A DNA stretch of 64,000 nucleotides from Microbacterium helvum (GCF_014779795.1 NZ_JACXZS010000015.1:35837-99836), one strand, 5' to 3'; positions 1-10,266 are shown, counted from the stretch's first letter. Notes: generated by a model from the sequence alone, not told the origin. Numbers and translations: made by a program.

Positions 1-373
1 CCTGTGCGAAGCGCGGCGGGCGGGCGTCCTCCCACTCGGTCGGGGGAGCCAGCCGCGGCGCGACCGCCTTGCGGTACAGGACGCCCCAGGGCGCGGTGCG
101 CGGCCAGGCCACGCCCCACAGGAACAGGATCGCGGCCAGGAGCAGCAGCAGGAAGGCGGGGTCGAGGATGCGCTGGGCGACAGAGGCCGCGGTGATGAGC
201 CACGTGCTGCCGTCGGCCGAAGCGGCCTGCGCCGTCGACAGGCCGGTGAGCCCGAAGAACACGGTGACGAGCAGCAGCACCGAGGTGATCGCGGCGCCGA
301 AGCGCGGCGCTCGGGGGTCGACCATGCCGCGGGGCGGTCGCGCAGCGGGGCCGCCGGCATCCCGATCAGACAT
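1..373 (-). CDS. DUF4395 family membrane protein (3' part outside window)
   Basis: The gene starts with ATG at 373 and runs off the left edge, so about 124 residues are visible. The translated start contains the motif PRAPRFGAAITSVLLL, typical of DUF4395 proteins, followed by two hydrophobic stretches (about residues 27-47 and 60-82) that should span the membrane. The start codon overlaps the end of the upstream thioredoxin-like gene, so the two are translationally coupled. DUF4395 proteins often sit beside thioredoxins in actinobacteria and have no proven reaction; a role in envelope redox or thiol metabolism is inference from the neighbour. Confidence 0.75.
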   Translation of the reverse strand, partial: MSDRDAGGPAARPPRGMVDPRAPRFGAAITSVLLLVTVFFGLTGLSTAQAASADGSTWLITAASVAQRILDPAFLLLLLAAILFLWGVAWPRTAPWGVLYRKAVAPRLAPPTEWEDARPPRFAQ

Positions 374-809
374 TCGCATCCTCCGCGATCAGACGATTGA
401 GCTCGAGCTCGAGGACGTCGCGGCCGGGCGTGCCCCCGAAGCGGGTCTGGACGACGCCGTGACGGTCCAGCACGAGGGTGGTCGGCGTCTGCAGCACGTG
501 GAAGTGCCGGGCGATGTCGGGCCGATGGGTGAGGTCGACGTCGAGGTGGCGCACGCCCTCGTGATCGTCGGCGACGGACGAGAGCACGCGGTGCACACCG
601 GGGCAGCGGGTGCACATCTCGGTGCTGAACTGCAGCAGCGTGGCGACCTCGCCGAGTCCGTCGGCACCGAGCCGGTGCGGCTGGATCACCTCGTGCTGGA
701 CGTCGTGGCGCGGCCGGGCGCGGGTGGCTCGCCAGTTCACGAAGACGCCGAGGGCCGCGCTGGCTGCCAGAAGCAGGACGAGCGCGATGACGGCACCGGC
801 AAGGGTCAC
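366..809 (-). CDS. Membrane-anchored thioredoxin-like protein
   Basis: A 147-residue protein with one N-terminal membrane helix (about residues 4-25) followed by a thioredoxin fold. The redox motif is C66-T-R-C69-P, and the later QTPT segment supplies the cis-proline loop. The active site should face the outside of the cell or be held at the membrane. It starts at GTG 809; the hexamer TAGCCT lies 8 bases upstream on the minus strand (823..818), suggesting a nearly leaderless transcript. The DUF4395 gene follows with an 8-base overlap. The substrate is unknown; thiol-disulfide exchange is known for the fold. Confidence 0.8.
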   Translation of the reverse strand: MTLAGAVIALVLLLAASAALGVFVNWRATRARPRHDVQHEVIQPHRLGADGLGEVATLLQFSTEMCTRCPGVHRVLSSVADDHEGVRHLDVDLTHRPDIARHFHVLQTPTTLVLDRHGVVQTRFGGTPGRDVLELELNRLIAEDANV

Positions 810-936
810 AGCAGATCAGGCTAAACCCTTTCGGCTGGGAGCGGACCGGATCGCCGAATGTGACGCGCCGCGCGTAACACTCCGGCTGCGGCGCGGGACC
901 GCCCCGGTGTCTGCGGCCGCGGGTATCGTGGCAGCC

Positions 937-1742
<806 letters not shown>

Positions 1743-1746
<4 letters not shown>

Positions 1747-2261
1747 GCTCGCGCATCGGTCTGGTGTGGGCCGAGGCGCACGACGGCGTCATCGGCGCCG
1801 GGGGCGGCATGCCGTGGCACGTCCCCGAGGATCTCGCCCACTTCAAGGCGATCACGCTCGGCGCCCCGGTCGTGATGGGGCGCCGTACGTGGGAGTCGTT
1901 CCCGGCGAGGTTCCGCCCACTGCCCGGGCGCCGCAACATCGTCGTGACACGCCAGGAGAATTGGCAGGTCACCGGCGCCGAGCGCGTCGCGTCGCTGGAT
2001 GCCGCGCTGACCCTGGCCGCATCGGACGACCCGCCGTGGATCTGGGTCATCGGGGGCGGGCAGCTGTACCGCGAGGCGATTCCGTACGCCGACCGCCTCG
2101 AGGTCACCGAGCTCGACCTCGACGTCGCCGGCGACACCCGTGCGCCCGACCGATCTGACTGGACCCCGGTCGACGGCGGCATGGGGGAGTGGCAGACCTC
2201 GGCCGCCGGCATCCGCTACCGGTTCCTCTCCCTCGTGCGGCGGCCCACGGCGTCGCAATAG
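1743..2261 (+). CDS. folA: Dihydrofolate reductase
   Basis: Reduces dihydrofolate to tetrahydrofolate with NADPH, closing the cycle opened by ThyA. The 172-residue protein has the family landmarks: N-terminal IGLVWAEAHDGVIG, the MPWHVPEDLAHFK segment carrying the catalytic acidic residue, VVMGRRTWESFP, and the nucleotide-binding WVIGGGQLY. The ATG overlaps the thyA stop by four bases (ATGA), so the two are co-translated. Its own stop codon TAG forms the first three bases of the TAGGCT hexamer of the next gene. Confidence 0.97.
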
Positions 2262-2271
2262 GCTGACGCGC

Positions 2272-3036
2272 ATGGGCAAGACGGCACTCATCACCGGGGC
2301 GAGTTCGGGACTCGGCGCGGAGTACGCGCGGCAGCTGGCCGCGTTCGGGGCCGACCTCGTGCTCGTCGCGCGCGATCGCGGCGCCCTCGAACAGCTGGCG
2401 AGCCGGCTGCGCTCCACGTACGGAGTCCAGGTCGAGGTGCTGACCGCCGATCTCGTCAAGCCGCGCCAGCGCGACAAGGTCGTGGCGCGCGTCGCGGACG
2501 CGCAGCGGCCGATCGAGATCCTCGTCAACAACGCCGGGTTCGGGCTTCCGCTGGCCTTCGAGAGCAACGACATAGAAGACGAGGTCCGCCACCTCCAGCT
2601 TCATGTCGAGGTGCCGATGCGCCTGACCCACGCCGCGCTCGGGGCGATGCTGCAGCGCGGTCACGGCCGGATCGTCAACGTCGCCTCGGTGGCCGCCTTC
2701 ATCCCGCGGTCGACGTACGGCGCCTGCAAGGGGTGGCTGGTGAGCTTCAGCCGCTGGGCCAACGGCCGGTACCGCCCGCGCGGCGTGACCGTGACGGCCG
2801 TGTGCCCCGGCTACACGCACACGAGCTTCCACGAGCGCATGGGGCTCGGTCCCGGCGAAGAGGGCGTGCCCGACCTGATGTGGCTGCAGGCGCGCGATGT
2901 CGTCGCCGAATCGCTGCGGGACGCGGCGCGCGGAGCGGCGGTGTCGATCCCGTCCTGGCGTTACAAGGTGCTCGTCACCCTGGCGCGCTTCGCGCCGCCG
3001 TCGCTCGCGGCGCGCATCGGCGAGCGCGGCCGCTAG
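2272..3036 (+). CDS. Short-chain dehydrogenase/reductase
   Basis: A 254-residue classical SDR. It has the Rossmann motif TGASSGLG near the N-terminus, NNAG around residue 87, and the catalytic pair Tyr149 and Lys153 in YGACK. The substrate cannot be read from the sequence; the family oxidises or reduces alcohols and ketones with NAD(P). The C-terminal 50 residues are basic and resemble those of SDRs annotated as short-chain alcohol or ketoacyl reductases. TAGGCT (2259-2264) lies 7 bases before the ATG, so it probably has its own leaderless promoter inside the end of folA. Confidence 0.88.
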   Translation: MGKTALITGASSGLGAEYARQLAAFGADLVLVARDRGALEQLASRLRSTYGVQVEVLTADLVKPRQRDKVVARVADAQRPIEILVNNAGFGLPLAFESNDIEDEVRHLQLHVEVPMRLTHAALGAMLQRGHGRIVNVASVAAFIPRSTYGACKGWLVSFSRWANGRYRPRGVTVTAVCPGYTHTSFHERMGLGPGEEGVPDLMWLQARDVVAESLRDAARGAAVSIPSWRYKVLVTLARFAPPSLAARIGERGR

Positions 3037-3094
3037 CGCCGCGGCGGCGGTCCGGCCGTACGCGCGGGGTGCGGCATCCCGATAACCTGAAGTC

Positions 3095-4072
3095 ATGACG
3101 CATACGGGCAACCCCTTCGGACAGGTTCTCGTCGCGCTCGTCACCCCCATGACGGCCGACGGCGAAGTCGACTGGCCCGGTGTCGAGAAGCACATCGACG
3201 ACGTCATCACCGCGGGGGCCGACGGCATCGTCGTCACCGGCACCACGGGTGAGACGTCGACCCTCACCGACGCGGAGAAGCTCCGCCTCGTCGAGGTGGG
3301 CAAGGATGTCTCGGCCGGACGGGCGAAGATCATCACGGGCGGCGGCTCCAACGAGACCGCGCACGCGATCGAGCTCTACAAGGCCAGCGAGAAGGCCGGC
3401 GCCGACGGCATCATGATCGTCACGCCCTACTACAACAAGCCCACGCAGGCCGGCATCCTGACGCACTTCCGCCTCGTCGCCGACGCGACCGATCTGCCGG
3501 TGATCCTCTACGACATCCCCGGCCGCACCGGCGTGCCGATCAAGTACGAGACGATCCTGCGCCTGGCCAAGCACCCCAACATCCTCGCGATCAAGGACGC
3601 CAAGGGCGACTTCAGCGAGGTGAGCCGTGTGCTCAACCAGACCGACCTGATGTACTTCTCGGGCGACGACTCGAACGTGCTGCCGCATCTCGCGATCGGC
3701 GCGACCGGTCTGATCGGCGTGACCGCGAACGTCGCGGCCCAGCCGTATCGTGTGATCGTGGATGCCGTCAACCGCGGTGACCTCGCCGCCGCGACCGCAG
3801 AGCACAAGCGGCTCGAGCCGCTCGTCCGGGCGCTCATGACCCACGTGCCCGGCACGGTGTCGACGAAGTACGTGCTGCACGGACTGGGCCGGATCTCCAG
3901 CCCCCGCGTCCGGCTGCCCCTGGTCGGCCCGGAGGAGTGGGAGGCCGCGATGATCGAAGACGAGCTGGCGCTGGTCGCCGACGTGCCCGGCGCGGACTTC
4001 TCGAACTTCCGCCCCGACCGCAACGCCGCCGCCGGCGGCGCGCTGCCGAAGGTCTCGGGCACCACGAGATGA
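3095..4072 (+). CDS. dapA: 4-hydroxy-tetrahydrodipicolinate synthase
   Basis: Condenses pyruvate with aspartate semialdehyde, the first step unique to the lysine and diaminopimelate pathway. The 325-residue protein carries GTTGET, the YYNKPTQ loop, LYDIPGRTG and the Schiff-base Lys167 in AIKDAKGD. It is about 30 residues longer than E. coli DapA, with the excess at the C-terminus. TAACCT (3083-3088) is 6 bases before the ATG, consistent with a leaderless mRNA. dapF is elsewhere in this window; rnj directly downstream after dapA is a common actinobacterial arrangement. Confidence 0.97.
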   Translation: MTHTGNPFGQVLVALVTPMTADGEVDWPGVEKHIDDVITAGADGIVVTGTTGETSTLTDAEKLRLVEVGKDVSAGRAKIITGGGSNETAHAIELYKASEKAGADGIMIVTPYYNKPTQAGILTHFRLVADATDLPVILYDIPGRTGVPIKYETILRLAKHPNILAIKDAKGDFSEVSRVLNQTDLMYFSGDDSNVLPHLAIGATGLIGVTANVAAQPYRVIVDAVNRGDLAAATAEHKRLEPLVRALMTHVPGTVSTKYVLHGLGRISSPRVRLPLVGPEEWEAAMIEDELALVADVPGADFSNFRPDRNAAAGGALPKVSGTTR

Positions 4073-4144
4073 CGGATCCCGCCGCCGCGCACGCGGCGGC
4101 GGGACAGATGAACGGATGCCGCGGCATCCGGAGGAGGCCTCACG

Positions 4145-5821
4145 ATGCCCACCACACTGTACGACCCGCCTGAGCTGGAAGCGGGAACCCTCCGGATCGT
4201 CCCGCTCGGCGGCCTCGGCGAGGTCGGTCGCAACATGACCGTGTTCGAGTACGGCGGCAAGCTGCTGATCGTCGACTGCGGAGTGCTGTTCCCCGAGGAG
4301 CATCAGCCCGGCGTCGACCTGATCCTCCCCGACTTCGAGCCGATCAAGCACCGGCTCGACGACATCGTGGGCGTCGTGCTGACGCACGGCCACGAGGACC
4401 ACATCGGCGCGGTGCCGTACCTGCTGAAGCTCAAGAGCGACATCCCGCTCATCGGGTCGGGGCTGACGCTCGCCCTGGTCGAGGCGAAGCTCAAGGAGCA
4501 CCGCATCCGGCCGTTCACGCTGACGGTCGCCGAGGGGCAGCGCGAGAACCTCGGCCCGTTCGAGCTCGAGTTCGTCGCGGTCAACCACTCGATCCCCGAC
4601 GCGCTCGCGGTCGCGATCCGCACGCCCGCGGGCCTGGTGCTCGCCACGGGCGACTTCAAGATGGACCAGCTGCCGTTGGATGACCGCATCACCGACCTGC
4701 GTGCGTTCGCGCGGCTCGGCGAAGAGGGCGTCGACCTGTTCCTCGTGGACTCGACGAATGCGGACGTGCCCGGCTTCACGCCCACCGAGCGCTCCATCGG
4801 TCCCGTGCTCGACCAGGTCATCGGCAAGGCGCCGCGGCGCGTGGTGGTGGCGAGCTTCTCCAGTCACGTGCACCGTGTTCAGCAGGTGCTGGATGCCGCG
4901 GCCGCCCACGGCCGTCGCGTCGCGTTCCTCGGTCGCAGCATGGTCCGCAACATGACGATCGCCGAGGACCTCGGCTACCTCAAGGTGCCGGACGGCGTCC
5001 TCATCGACTACAAGAAGGCGCGGGATCTGCCCGACGACCAGATCGTCTACATGTCGACCGGGTCGCAGGGCGAGCCGATGGCGGTGCTGAGCCGCATGGC
5101 GAACCTCGACCACGCGATCGAGCCCGGCCCCGGCGACACGGTGATCCTCGCCTCGAGCCTCATCCCGGGCAACGAGAACGCGGTGTACCGCGTGATCGAC
5201 GGGCTCACCAAGCTCGGCGCGAACGTCGTGCACAAGGGCAACGCCAAGGTGCACGTGTCGGGCCACGCCGCGGCGGGCGAGCTGCTCTACTGCTACAACA
5301 TCCTGAAGCCCCGCAACGTGCTGCCCGTGCACGGCGAGTACCGGCACCTGATGGCCAACGCCCGTCTCGCGCAGGACACCGGCATCCCCGAGGAGCGCAC
5401 GCTGCTCGCCGAGAACGGAACCGTGATCGACCTGCGCGACGGCGTCGCCGAGGTGGTCGGGCAGCTGGACCTCGGCTTCGTGTACGTCGACGGCTCGACG
5501 GTCGGCGAGATCACCGATGCCGATCTGAAGGACCGCCGCATCCTTGGCGAAGAGGGCTTCATCTCGGTGATCGTGGTCGTCGACGCATCGACCGGCAAGG
5601 TCATCTCGGGCCCCGAGGTGCACGCCCGCGGCTTCGCCGAGGACGACGCCGTGTTCGAGGACGTCAAGCCCAAGATCGCCGCGGCGCTCGCCGAGGCGGC
5701 CCAGTCCGGCGTGCGCGACCAGCACGCGCTGTCGCAGGTCGTGCGCCGCACGATCGGCCGCTGGGTCAACCAGTCGCTGCGCCGCCGGCCGATGATCGTG
5801 CCGCTCGTGATCGAAGCGTAG
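4145..5821 (+). CDS. rnj: Ribonuclease J
   Basis: A metallo-beta-lactamase/beta-CASP ribonuclease that matures and degrades RNA and is the main 5' exonuclease of many Gram-positives. The 558-residue protein shows the metal motif H81-G-H83-E-D85-H86, the later GDFKMD motif, the beta-CASP segment around VASFSSHVHRVQQ, and the C-terminal HVSGHA and PVHGEYRHL motifs. Unlike most genes here it has a good Shine-Dalgarno (GGAGG about 9 bases before the ATG). The 3' end of the gene, including the stop codon, is part of a tandem 34-base duplication. Confidence 0.95.
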   Translation: MPTTLYDPPELEAGTLRIVPLGGLGEVGRNMTVFEYGGKLLIVDCGVLFPEEHQPGVDLILPDFEPIKHRLDDIVGVVLTHGHEDHIGAVPYLLKLKSDIPLIGSGLTLALVEAKLKEHRIRPFTLTVAEGQRENLGPFELEFVAVNHSIPDALAVAIRTPAGLVLATGDFKMDQLPLDDRITDLRAFARLGEEGVDLFLVDSTNADVPGFTPTERSIGPVLDQVIGKAPRRVVVASFSSHVHRVQQVLDAAAAHGRRVAFLGRSMVRNMTIAEDLGYLKVPDGVLIDYKKARDLPDDQIVYMSTGSQGEPMAVLSRMANLDHAIEPGPGDTVILASSLIPGNENAVYRVIDGLTKLGANVVHKGNAKVHVSGHAAAGELLYCYNILKPRNVLPVHGEYRHLMANARLAQDTGIPEERTLLAENGTVIDLRDGVAEVVGQLDLGFVYVDGSTVGEITDADLKDRRILGEEGFISVIVVVDASTGKVISGPEVHARGFAEDDAVFEDVKPKIAAALAEAAQSGVRDQHALSQVVRRTIGRWVNQSLRRRPMIVPLVIEA

Positions 5822-5878
5822 CGAGATCACCCGAGGGCGGAGAATCGAAGCGTAGCGAGATCACCCGAGGGCGGAGAA
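5811..5878 (+). repeat. Tandem duplication, two 34-base units
   Basis: Two exact 34-base copies lie head to tail (5811-5844 and 5845-5878) with a 7-base start of a third copy (TCGAAGC at 5879). Each unit begins TCGAAGCGTAGCG and ends GGGCGGAGAA. The first unit contains the last codons and stop of rnj, so the gene's 3' tail has been duplicated into the intergenic region. Confidence 0.95.
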
Positions 5879-5931
5879 TCGAAGCCTGACGCCGTCATCC
5901 GCCCGTAACACGTGCGCCGTACGATCGCCCC

Positions 5932-6426
5932 GTGGCGTCTTCGTTCCGCATCCGGCCCGCCGTGGCGGCCGACGGGTCGTTCCTGGGCGACATGGTCGTC
6001 GAGGCCGCGAACTGGCGGCAGGGCGGCGCGCGGCCGCGGCACGAGATCCTCGGCGGCGACGATCACCGCCGTTACGTCGCCGGCTGGATGCGGCCGGGAG
6101 ATGCGGGGTTCGTCGCCGAGGACGCCACGGGTGGCCCGGTCGGCGCCGCGTGGTATCGCATGCTGCCGCGCACGGACCCCGGCTTCGGCTACGTGGGCAC
6201 CGGTGTGCCCGAGCTCATCATCGGCGTGCGACCGGTGTGGCGCGCCCACGGGGTGGGGCGCGCGCTGCTGCAGAGCCTGTGCGAGCGGGCGCGTTCCGAC
6301 GGCTTCGCGCGACTGAGCCTGAGCGTCGAGCGCGGTAATTTCGCGGCGACCCTGTACCGCAGCGAGGGTTTCGCGGTGGTGCGCAGCGGCGTCGGCCGCG
6401 ACACGATGGTCAAGCGGCTGCGCTGA
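5932..6426 (+). CDS. GNAT family N-acetyltransferase
   Basis: A 164-residue single-domain GNAT protein. The acetyl-CoA pyrophosphate-binding loop is visible as VRPVWRAHGVGRALLQSL around residues 101-118, followed by a short helix and the LYRSEGFAVV segment that ends the fold. It starts at GTG 5932, with TACGAT (5920-5925) 6 bases upstream, the leaderless arrangement. The substrate is unknown: GNATs of this size acetylate small amines, antibiotics or protein N-termini. It stands alone between rnj and ftsK. Confidence 0.85.
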   Translation: MASSFRIRPAVAADGSFLGDMVVEAANWRQGGARPRHEILGGDDHRRYVAGWMRPGDAGFVAEDATGGPVGAAWYRMLPRTDPGFGYVGTGVPELIIGVRPVWRAHGVGRALLQSLCERARSDGFARLSLSVERGNFAATLYRSEGFAVVRSGVGRDTMVKRLR

Positions 6427-6482
6427 GGCCTGCAGCGGCGTGGTTCCGCGGAAATGTCGGGGATCCGGCCTACCGTGGGGGG

Positions 6483-9203
6483 ATGCCCAGGAGCACCAGC
6501 ACGACCAAGGGCTCGCGCGCGTCCTCGAACACGTCGAGCGCGCGCTCGTCGTCGTCTTCGACCGCGCGCAAGCCGGCGGTGGCCAAGCCTGCGCCGGCTC
6601 CCAAGCGCTACGTGGGGGAGTCCGATCGGCCGCCCGTCGTGGTGCGGGCGTGGATGGCGCTCGCGCACGCGACCGGCGGCCTGTTCCGCGCGTTCGGGCC
6701 TGAGGTGCTCGAGAAGGATCAGCGGCGCGACGGCTTCCCGTTCTTCCTCGTGCTGCTGGCGATCGCCGGCGCCGTGAACGAGTGGTTCTTCATCGGCAAC
6801 GAGGTCGCCAAGACCATCAGCGCGTATTCAGTGGGTGCTCTGGTCGGGCGCGAGGCGTTCGTGCTGCCGGTGCTGCTGCTCATGCTCGCCGGCTGGATGT
6901 TCCGGCATCCTTCGTCCGTGCACGACAACGGGCGCGTCGGCATCGGCTTCGGCCTGCTCATCGTGACGATCGCCGGCTTCTGCCATGTCGCGGGCGGGCG
7001 TCCGCAGCCGAGCGAGCTGCTGCCCGCGCTGAGCGAGGCGGGGGGTCTCTTCGGCTGGATGCTCGGTGAGCCGCTCGCGTTCCTGCTGACCGACGTGGGC
7101 GCGTACATCGTGCTGTCGCTGCTGGCCGTGCTCAGCGTGCTGATCATCACCAAGACGCCGCCCAACCGCATCGGCCGCCGACTGGGCGAGCTGTATCGCT
7201 GGATGTTCGGCGCCGAGCCGCGTGAAGAGAAGCCGGTGGATGCCGCAGCCGCCGCGCAGGCGGAAGACGAGGGCGACTCCTCGCTGCCGTTCTGGCGGCG
7301 CAACAAGACCGGGCGTGAGAAGGATCCCGAAGGCGGTCTCGGATCTCAGGATCTCACTGAGCTGCTGGGATCGCCGCAGGGCGGATTCGATCAGGCCATC
7401 GCCCCCACCGTGCCGCCGCCGCCCGCGCCGGCGACCGATGCGCTCACCGAGGTCATCGATCCCGCCGTGCTCTCGGCGGCGAAGGCGGCCACGTCTTCTC
7501 GCACGTCGTTGCGGGACGATGCCGAGGTCATCGAGGACGACGGGCTGCTCCCGGGGCTCGACGGCATCGGCTCGTCGCCCGCGCCCGGTGCCCCGACCGC
7601 CCCGTACCGCCTGCCGTCGGTCAACTCCCTCGCGGCGGGCTCGCCGCACGTCGCGCGGTCGCAGGCGAACGACGACACGGTCCGCGCGATCACGAGCGTG
7701 CTCGACCAGTTCTCGGTCGACGCGCGGGTCACCGGCTTCTCGCGCGGCCCGACGGTGACGCAGTACGAGATCGAGCTCGGTCCGGGCGTCAAGGTCGAGC
7801 GCATCACGGCGCTGACGAACAACATCGCGTACGCGGTCGCCTCCAACGAGGTGCGCATCCTCGCGCCGATCCCCGGCAAGAGCGCGATCGGCGTCGAGAT
7901 CCCGAACACCGACCGCGAGATCGTGACGCTGGGCGACGTGCTGCGATCGCAGACGGCGACCAGCCAGACGCACCCGATGACCATCGGCGTCGGCAAGGAC
8001 GTCGGCGGCGGCTACGTGATCGCCAACCTCGCGAAGATGCCGCACCTGCTGGTGGCAGGCTCGACCGGCTCGGGAAAGTCGAGCTTCGTGAACTCGATGA
8101 TCACGAGCCTGCTGATGCGCGCCAAGCCGGCGGACGTGCGCATGGTGCTGATCGACCCGAAGCGCGTGGAGCTGACGTCGTACGCCGGCGTGCCGCACCT
8201 CATCACGCCCATCATCACGAACCCCAAGAAGGCGGCCGAGGCGCTGCAGTGGGTCGTCAAAGAGATGGACATGCGGTACGACGACCTGGCGTCGTTCGGC
8301 TTCCGCCACATCGACGACTTCAACAAGGCCGTCGTCGCCGGAGAGATCACTCTGCCGCCGGGCAGCGAGCGCGTGCTCAAGCCCTACCCGTACCTGCTGG
8401 TCGTCGTCGACGAGCTCGCCGACCTGATGATGGTCGCCCCTCGCGATGTCGAGGACTCGATCGTCCGCATCACCCAGCTCGCCCGCGCGTCGGGCATCCA
8501 CCTCGTCCTCGCGACTCAGCGACCGTCGGTCGACGTCGTGACGGGTCTGATCAAGGCCAACGTGCCGTCGCGTCTCGCATTCGCGGTGACGAGCGTCACG
8601 GACTCGCGCGTCATCCTCGATCAGCCCGGCGCCGACCGCCTCATCGGTCAGGGCGACGGACTGTTCCTGCCGATGGGCGCCTCCAAAGCCCTGCGCGTGC
8701 AGGGCGCGTGGGTCAGCGAGAGTGAGATCGAGACCGTCGTCAAGCACGTCACGCAGCAGGCCCGGCCCGAGTACCGCGCCGACGTCGCGGCGGTGGCCGA
8801 GAAGAAGGAGATCGACGCCGACATCGGCGATGACCTCGACCTGCTGCTGGCCGCCGCCGAGCAGATCATCTCGACGCAGTTCGGCTCCACGTCGATGCTG
8901 CAGCGCAAGCTGCGCGTCGGCTTCGCGAAGGCCGGCCGCCTCATGGACCTGCTCGAGTCGCGTGAGATCGTCGGTCCGTCCGAGGGTTCGAAGGCTCGCG
9001 ACGTCCTGGTGACGCCGGATCAGCTGCCGTCTGTGCTCGCACGCCTGCGCGGCGAGGACGTCCCCGCCGCGGCCCCTGCGCCTGCTGCCGCGCCACCCGA
9101 TCAGTACGGTCAGGATGCCGTGGCCTCGCAGTTCGACGGCTACCCGGTCGTGGACGGCGACGAGGGCTCCGAGGACGCCTGGGGCCTCACCGGCCGCGAC
9201 TGA
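6483..9203 (+). CDS. ftsK: DNA translocase FtsK
   Basis: Septum-located motor that pumps chromosome ends into daughter cells and helps resolve dimers. The 906-residue protein has a basic serine-rich N-terminus, four to five membrane helices (about residues 80-230), an acidic linker with proline stretches (about 250-370), then the motor with Walker A G526-STGSGKS (Lys532) and Walker B VVVDELADLMM. A winged-helix gamma domain (about 800-865) should read the polar DNA motifs. TACCGT (6471-6476) is 6 bases before the ATG, a leaderless arrangement. Confidence 0.96.
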   Translation: MPRSTSTTKGSRASSNTSSARSSSSSTARKPAVAKPAPAPKRYVGESDRPPVVVRAWMALAHATGGLFRAFGPEVLEKDQRRDGFPFFLVLLAIAGAVNEWFFIGNEVAKTISAYSVGALVGREAFVLPVLLLMLAGWMFRHPSSVHDNGRVGIGFGLLIVTIAGFCHVAGGRPQPSELLPALSEAGGLFGWMLGEPLAFLLTDVGAYIVLSLLAVLSVLIITKTPPNRIGRRLGELYRWMFGAEPREEKPVDAAAAAQAEDEGDSSLPFWRRNKTGREKDPEGGLGSQDLTELLGSPQGGFDQAIAPTVPPPPAPATDALTEVIDPAVLSAAKAATSSRTSLRDDAEVIEDDGLLPGLDGIGSSPAPGAPTAPYRLPSVNSLAAGSPHVARSQANDDTVRAITSVLDQFSVDARVTGFSRGPTVTQYEIELGPGVKVERITALTNNIAYAVASNEVRILAPIPGKSAIGVEIPNTDREIVTLGDVLRSQTATSQTHPMTIGVGKDVGGGYVIANLAKMPHLLVAGSTGSGKSSFVNSMITSLLMRAKPADVRMVLIDPKRVELTSYAGVPHLITPIITNPKKAAEALQWVVKEMDMRYDDLASFGFRHIDDFNKAVVAGEITLPPGSERVLKPYPYLLVVVDELADLMMVAPRDVEDSIVRITQLARASGIHLVLATQRPSVDVVTGLIKANVPSRLAFAVTSVTDSRVILDQPGADRLIGQGDGLFLPMGASKALRVQGAWVSESEIETVVKHVTQQARPEYRADVAAVAEKKEIDADIGDDLDLLLAAAEQIISTQFGSTSMLQRKLRVGFAKAGRLMDLLESREIVGPSEGSKARDVLVTPDQLPSVLARLRGEDVPAAAPAPAAAPPDQYGQDAVASQFDGYPVVDGDEGSEDAWGLTGRD

Positions 9204-9229
9204 GCCGACGGCATCGATAGGCTCGGCGC

Positions 9230-9802
9230 ATGGCCATCCCGCGGCAGCTGCCGAACACGATCACGATCGTGCGCATCCTGTGCGCACCGGTCTTCCTCTG
9301 GCTTCTTCTGGCGGACGGGGGCGCCGACGGGGCGATGCGCTGGTGGGCGGCGGCGCTGTTCATCGTCGCGATCGCGACCGATGGGATCGACGGGTACCTT
9401 GCCCGCAGGCACGACATCGTCACGGATCTCGGCAAGCTGCTGGATCCGATCGCCGACAAGGTGCTGACCGGCTTCGCGTTCATAGGGCTGTCGATCCTCG
9501 GCGAGCTGCCCTGGTGGGTCACGATCGTGGTCCTGATCCGTGAGGTGGGCATCACGGTCTACCGCTTCATGGTCGTGAGCGACCACGTGCTCGCCGCCGC
9601 CTGGATGGGCAAGCTCAAGACCCTGGCGCAGGCCGTGGCGCTGTCGCTCGCCCTGCTGCCGCTGTGGACCCTCGTGGGCGACTGGATCTTCTGGGTCAAC
9701 GGGGTCACGATGACGATCGCCGTGATCCTCACGATCGCGAGCGGCATCGACTATGTCGTGACCGAGGTGCGCGCGGCCCGCGCGAAACGGTCGCTTCCGT
9801 GA
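9230..9802 (+). CDS. pgsA: CDP-diacylglycerol-glycerol-3-phosphate 3-phosphatidyltransferase
   Basis: Makes phosphatidylglycerol phosphate, the committed step to phosphatidylglycerol and cardiolipin, in the membrane. The 190-residue protein has about five hydrophobic segments and a complete CDP-alcohol phosphotransferase motif starting at Asp51: DGIDGYLAR followed by G and the DPIAD end. TAGGCT (9218-9223) lies 6 bases before the ATG. Its stop overlaps the GTG of the next gene. The ftsK-pgsA-cinA order is conserved in actinobacteria, which supports PgsA over other family members. Confidence 0.93.
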   Translation: MAIPRQLPNTITIVRILCAPVFLWLLLADGGADGAMRWWAAALFIVAIATDGIDGYLARRHDIVTDLGKLLDPIADKVLTGFAFIGLSILGELPWWVTIVVLIREVGITVYRFMVVSDHVLAAAWMGKLKTLAQAVALSLALLPLWTLVGDWIFWVNGVTMTIAVILTIASGIDYVVTEVRAARAKRSLP

Positions 9803-10266
9803 CAGGGGTTGCCGCGGTCGCCGTGCTGCGCGCGCTCGGCGGTCACGGCTGGACGATCGCGGCGGCCGAGTCGCTCACCGGCGGGCGCGTGACCGCGGCC
9901 CTCGTGGACGTGCCCGGCGCCTCGGCCCACGTACGCGGAGGGATCGTCGCCTACGCGACCGACCTGAAGGCCAGCGTGCTCGGCGTGGATGCGCGGCTCC
10001 TGGCTTCGCGTGGGCCGGTCGACGCCGACGTCGCGGTCGCGATGGCCGAGGGGGTGCGTCGCGTGCTGGGTGCCGACGTCGGTCTTGCGACGACCGGCGT
10101 GGCGGGCCCGGACCCGCAGGACGGCAAGCCGGTCGGCACGGTCCACGTCGCGGTCGTGACGCCCGATGCCGCCCGGACGATCGAACTGGCGCTGTCGGGC
10201 ACACGCGACGAGATCCGCACCGAGACCGTGCGGCGCGTGCTCGGGCTCGCACTCGAGGTGCTGTGA
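9799..10266 (+). CDS. cinA: CinA C-terminal domain protein (nicotinamide-nucleotide amidase)
   Basis: A 155-residue protein consisting only of the CinA C-terminal domain. Landmarks are AESLTGGRVTAALVDVPGAS near the N-terminus, GGIVAYATDLKASVLGV and ATTGVAGPDPQDGKPVGTV. The family deamidates nicotinamide mononucleotide to recycle NAD; the N-terminal pyrophosphatase domain of full CinA is absent, as is usual in actinobacteria. It starts at GTG 9799, overlapping the pgsA stop (GTGA), and is therefore translationally coupled. It lies upstream of the clgR-like regulator and recA. Confidence 0.9.
   Translation: MTGVAAVAVLRALGGHGWTIAAAESLTGGRVTAALVDVPGASAHVRGGIVAYATDLKASVLGVDARLLASRGPVDADVAVAMAEGVRRVLGADVGLATTGVAGPDPQDGKPVGTVHVAVVTPDAARTIELALSGTRDEIRTETVRRVLGLALEVL

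Noticed and set aside
2975..5830. Very long open frames opposite known genes (also 57976-61407 on the minus strand)
   Set aside because: They are opposite dapA, rnj, tyrS and others, have histidine-, arginine- and glutamate-rich low-complexity translations, and show no domains. Long antisense frames are expected at this GC content.
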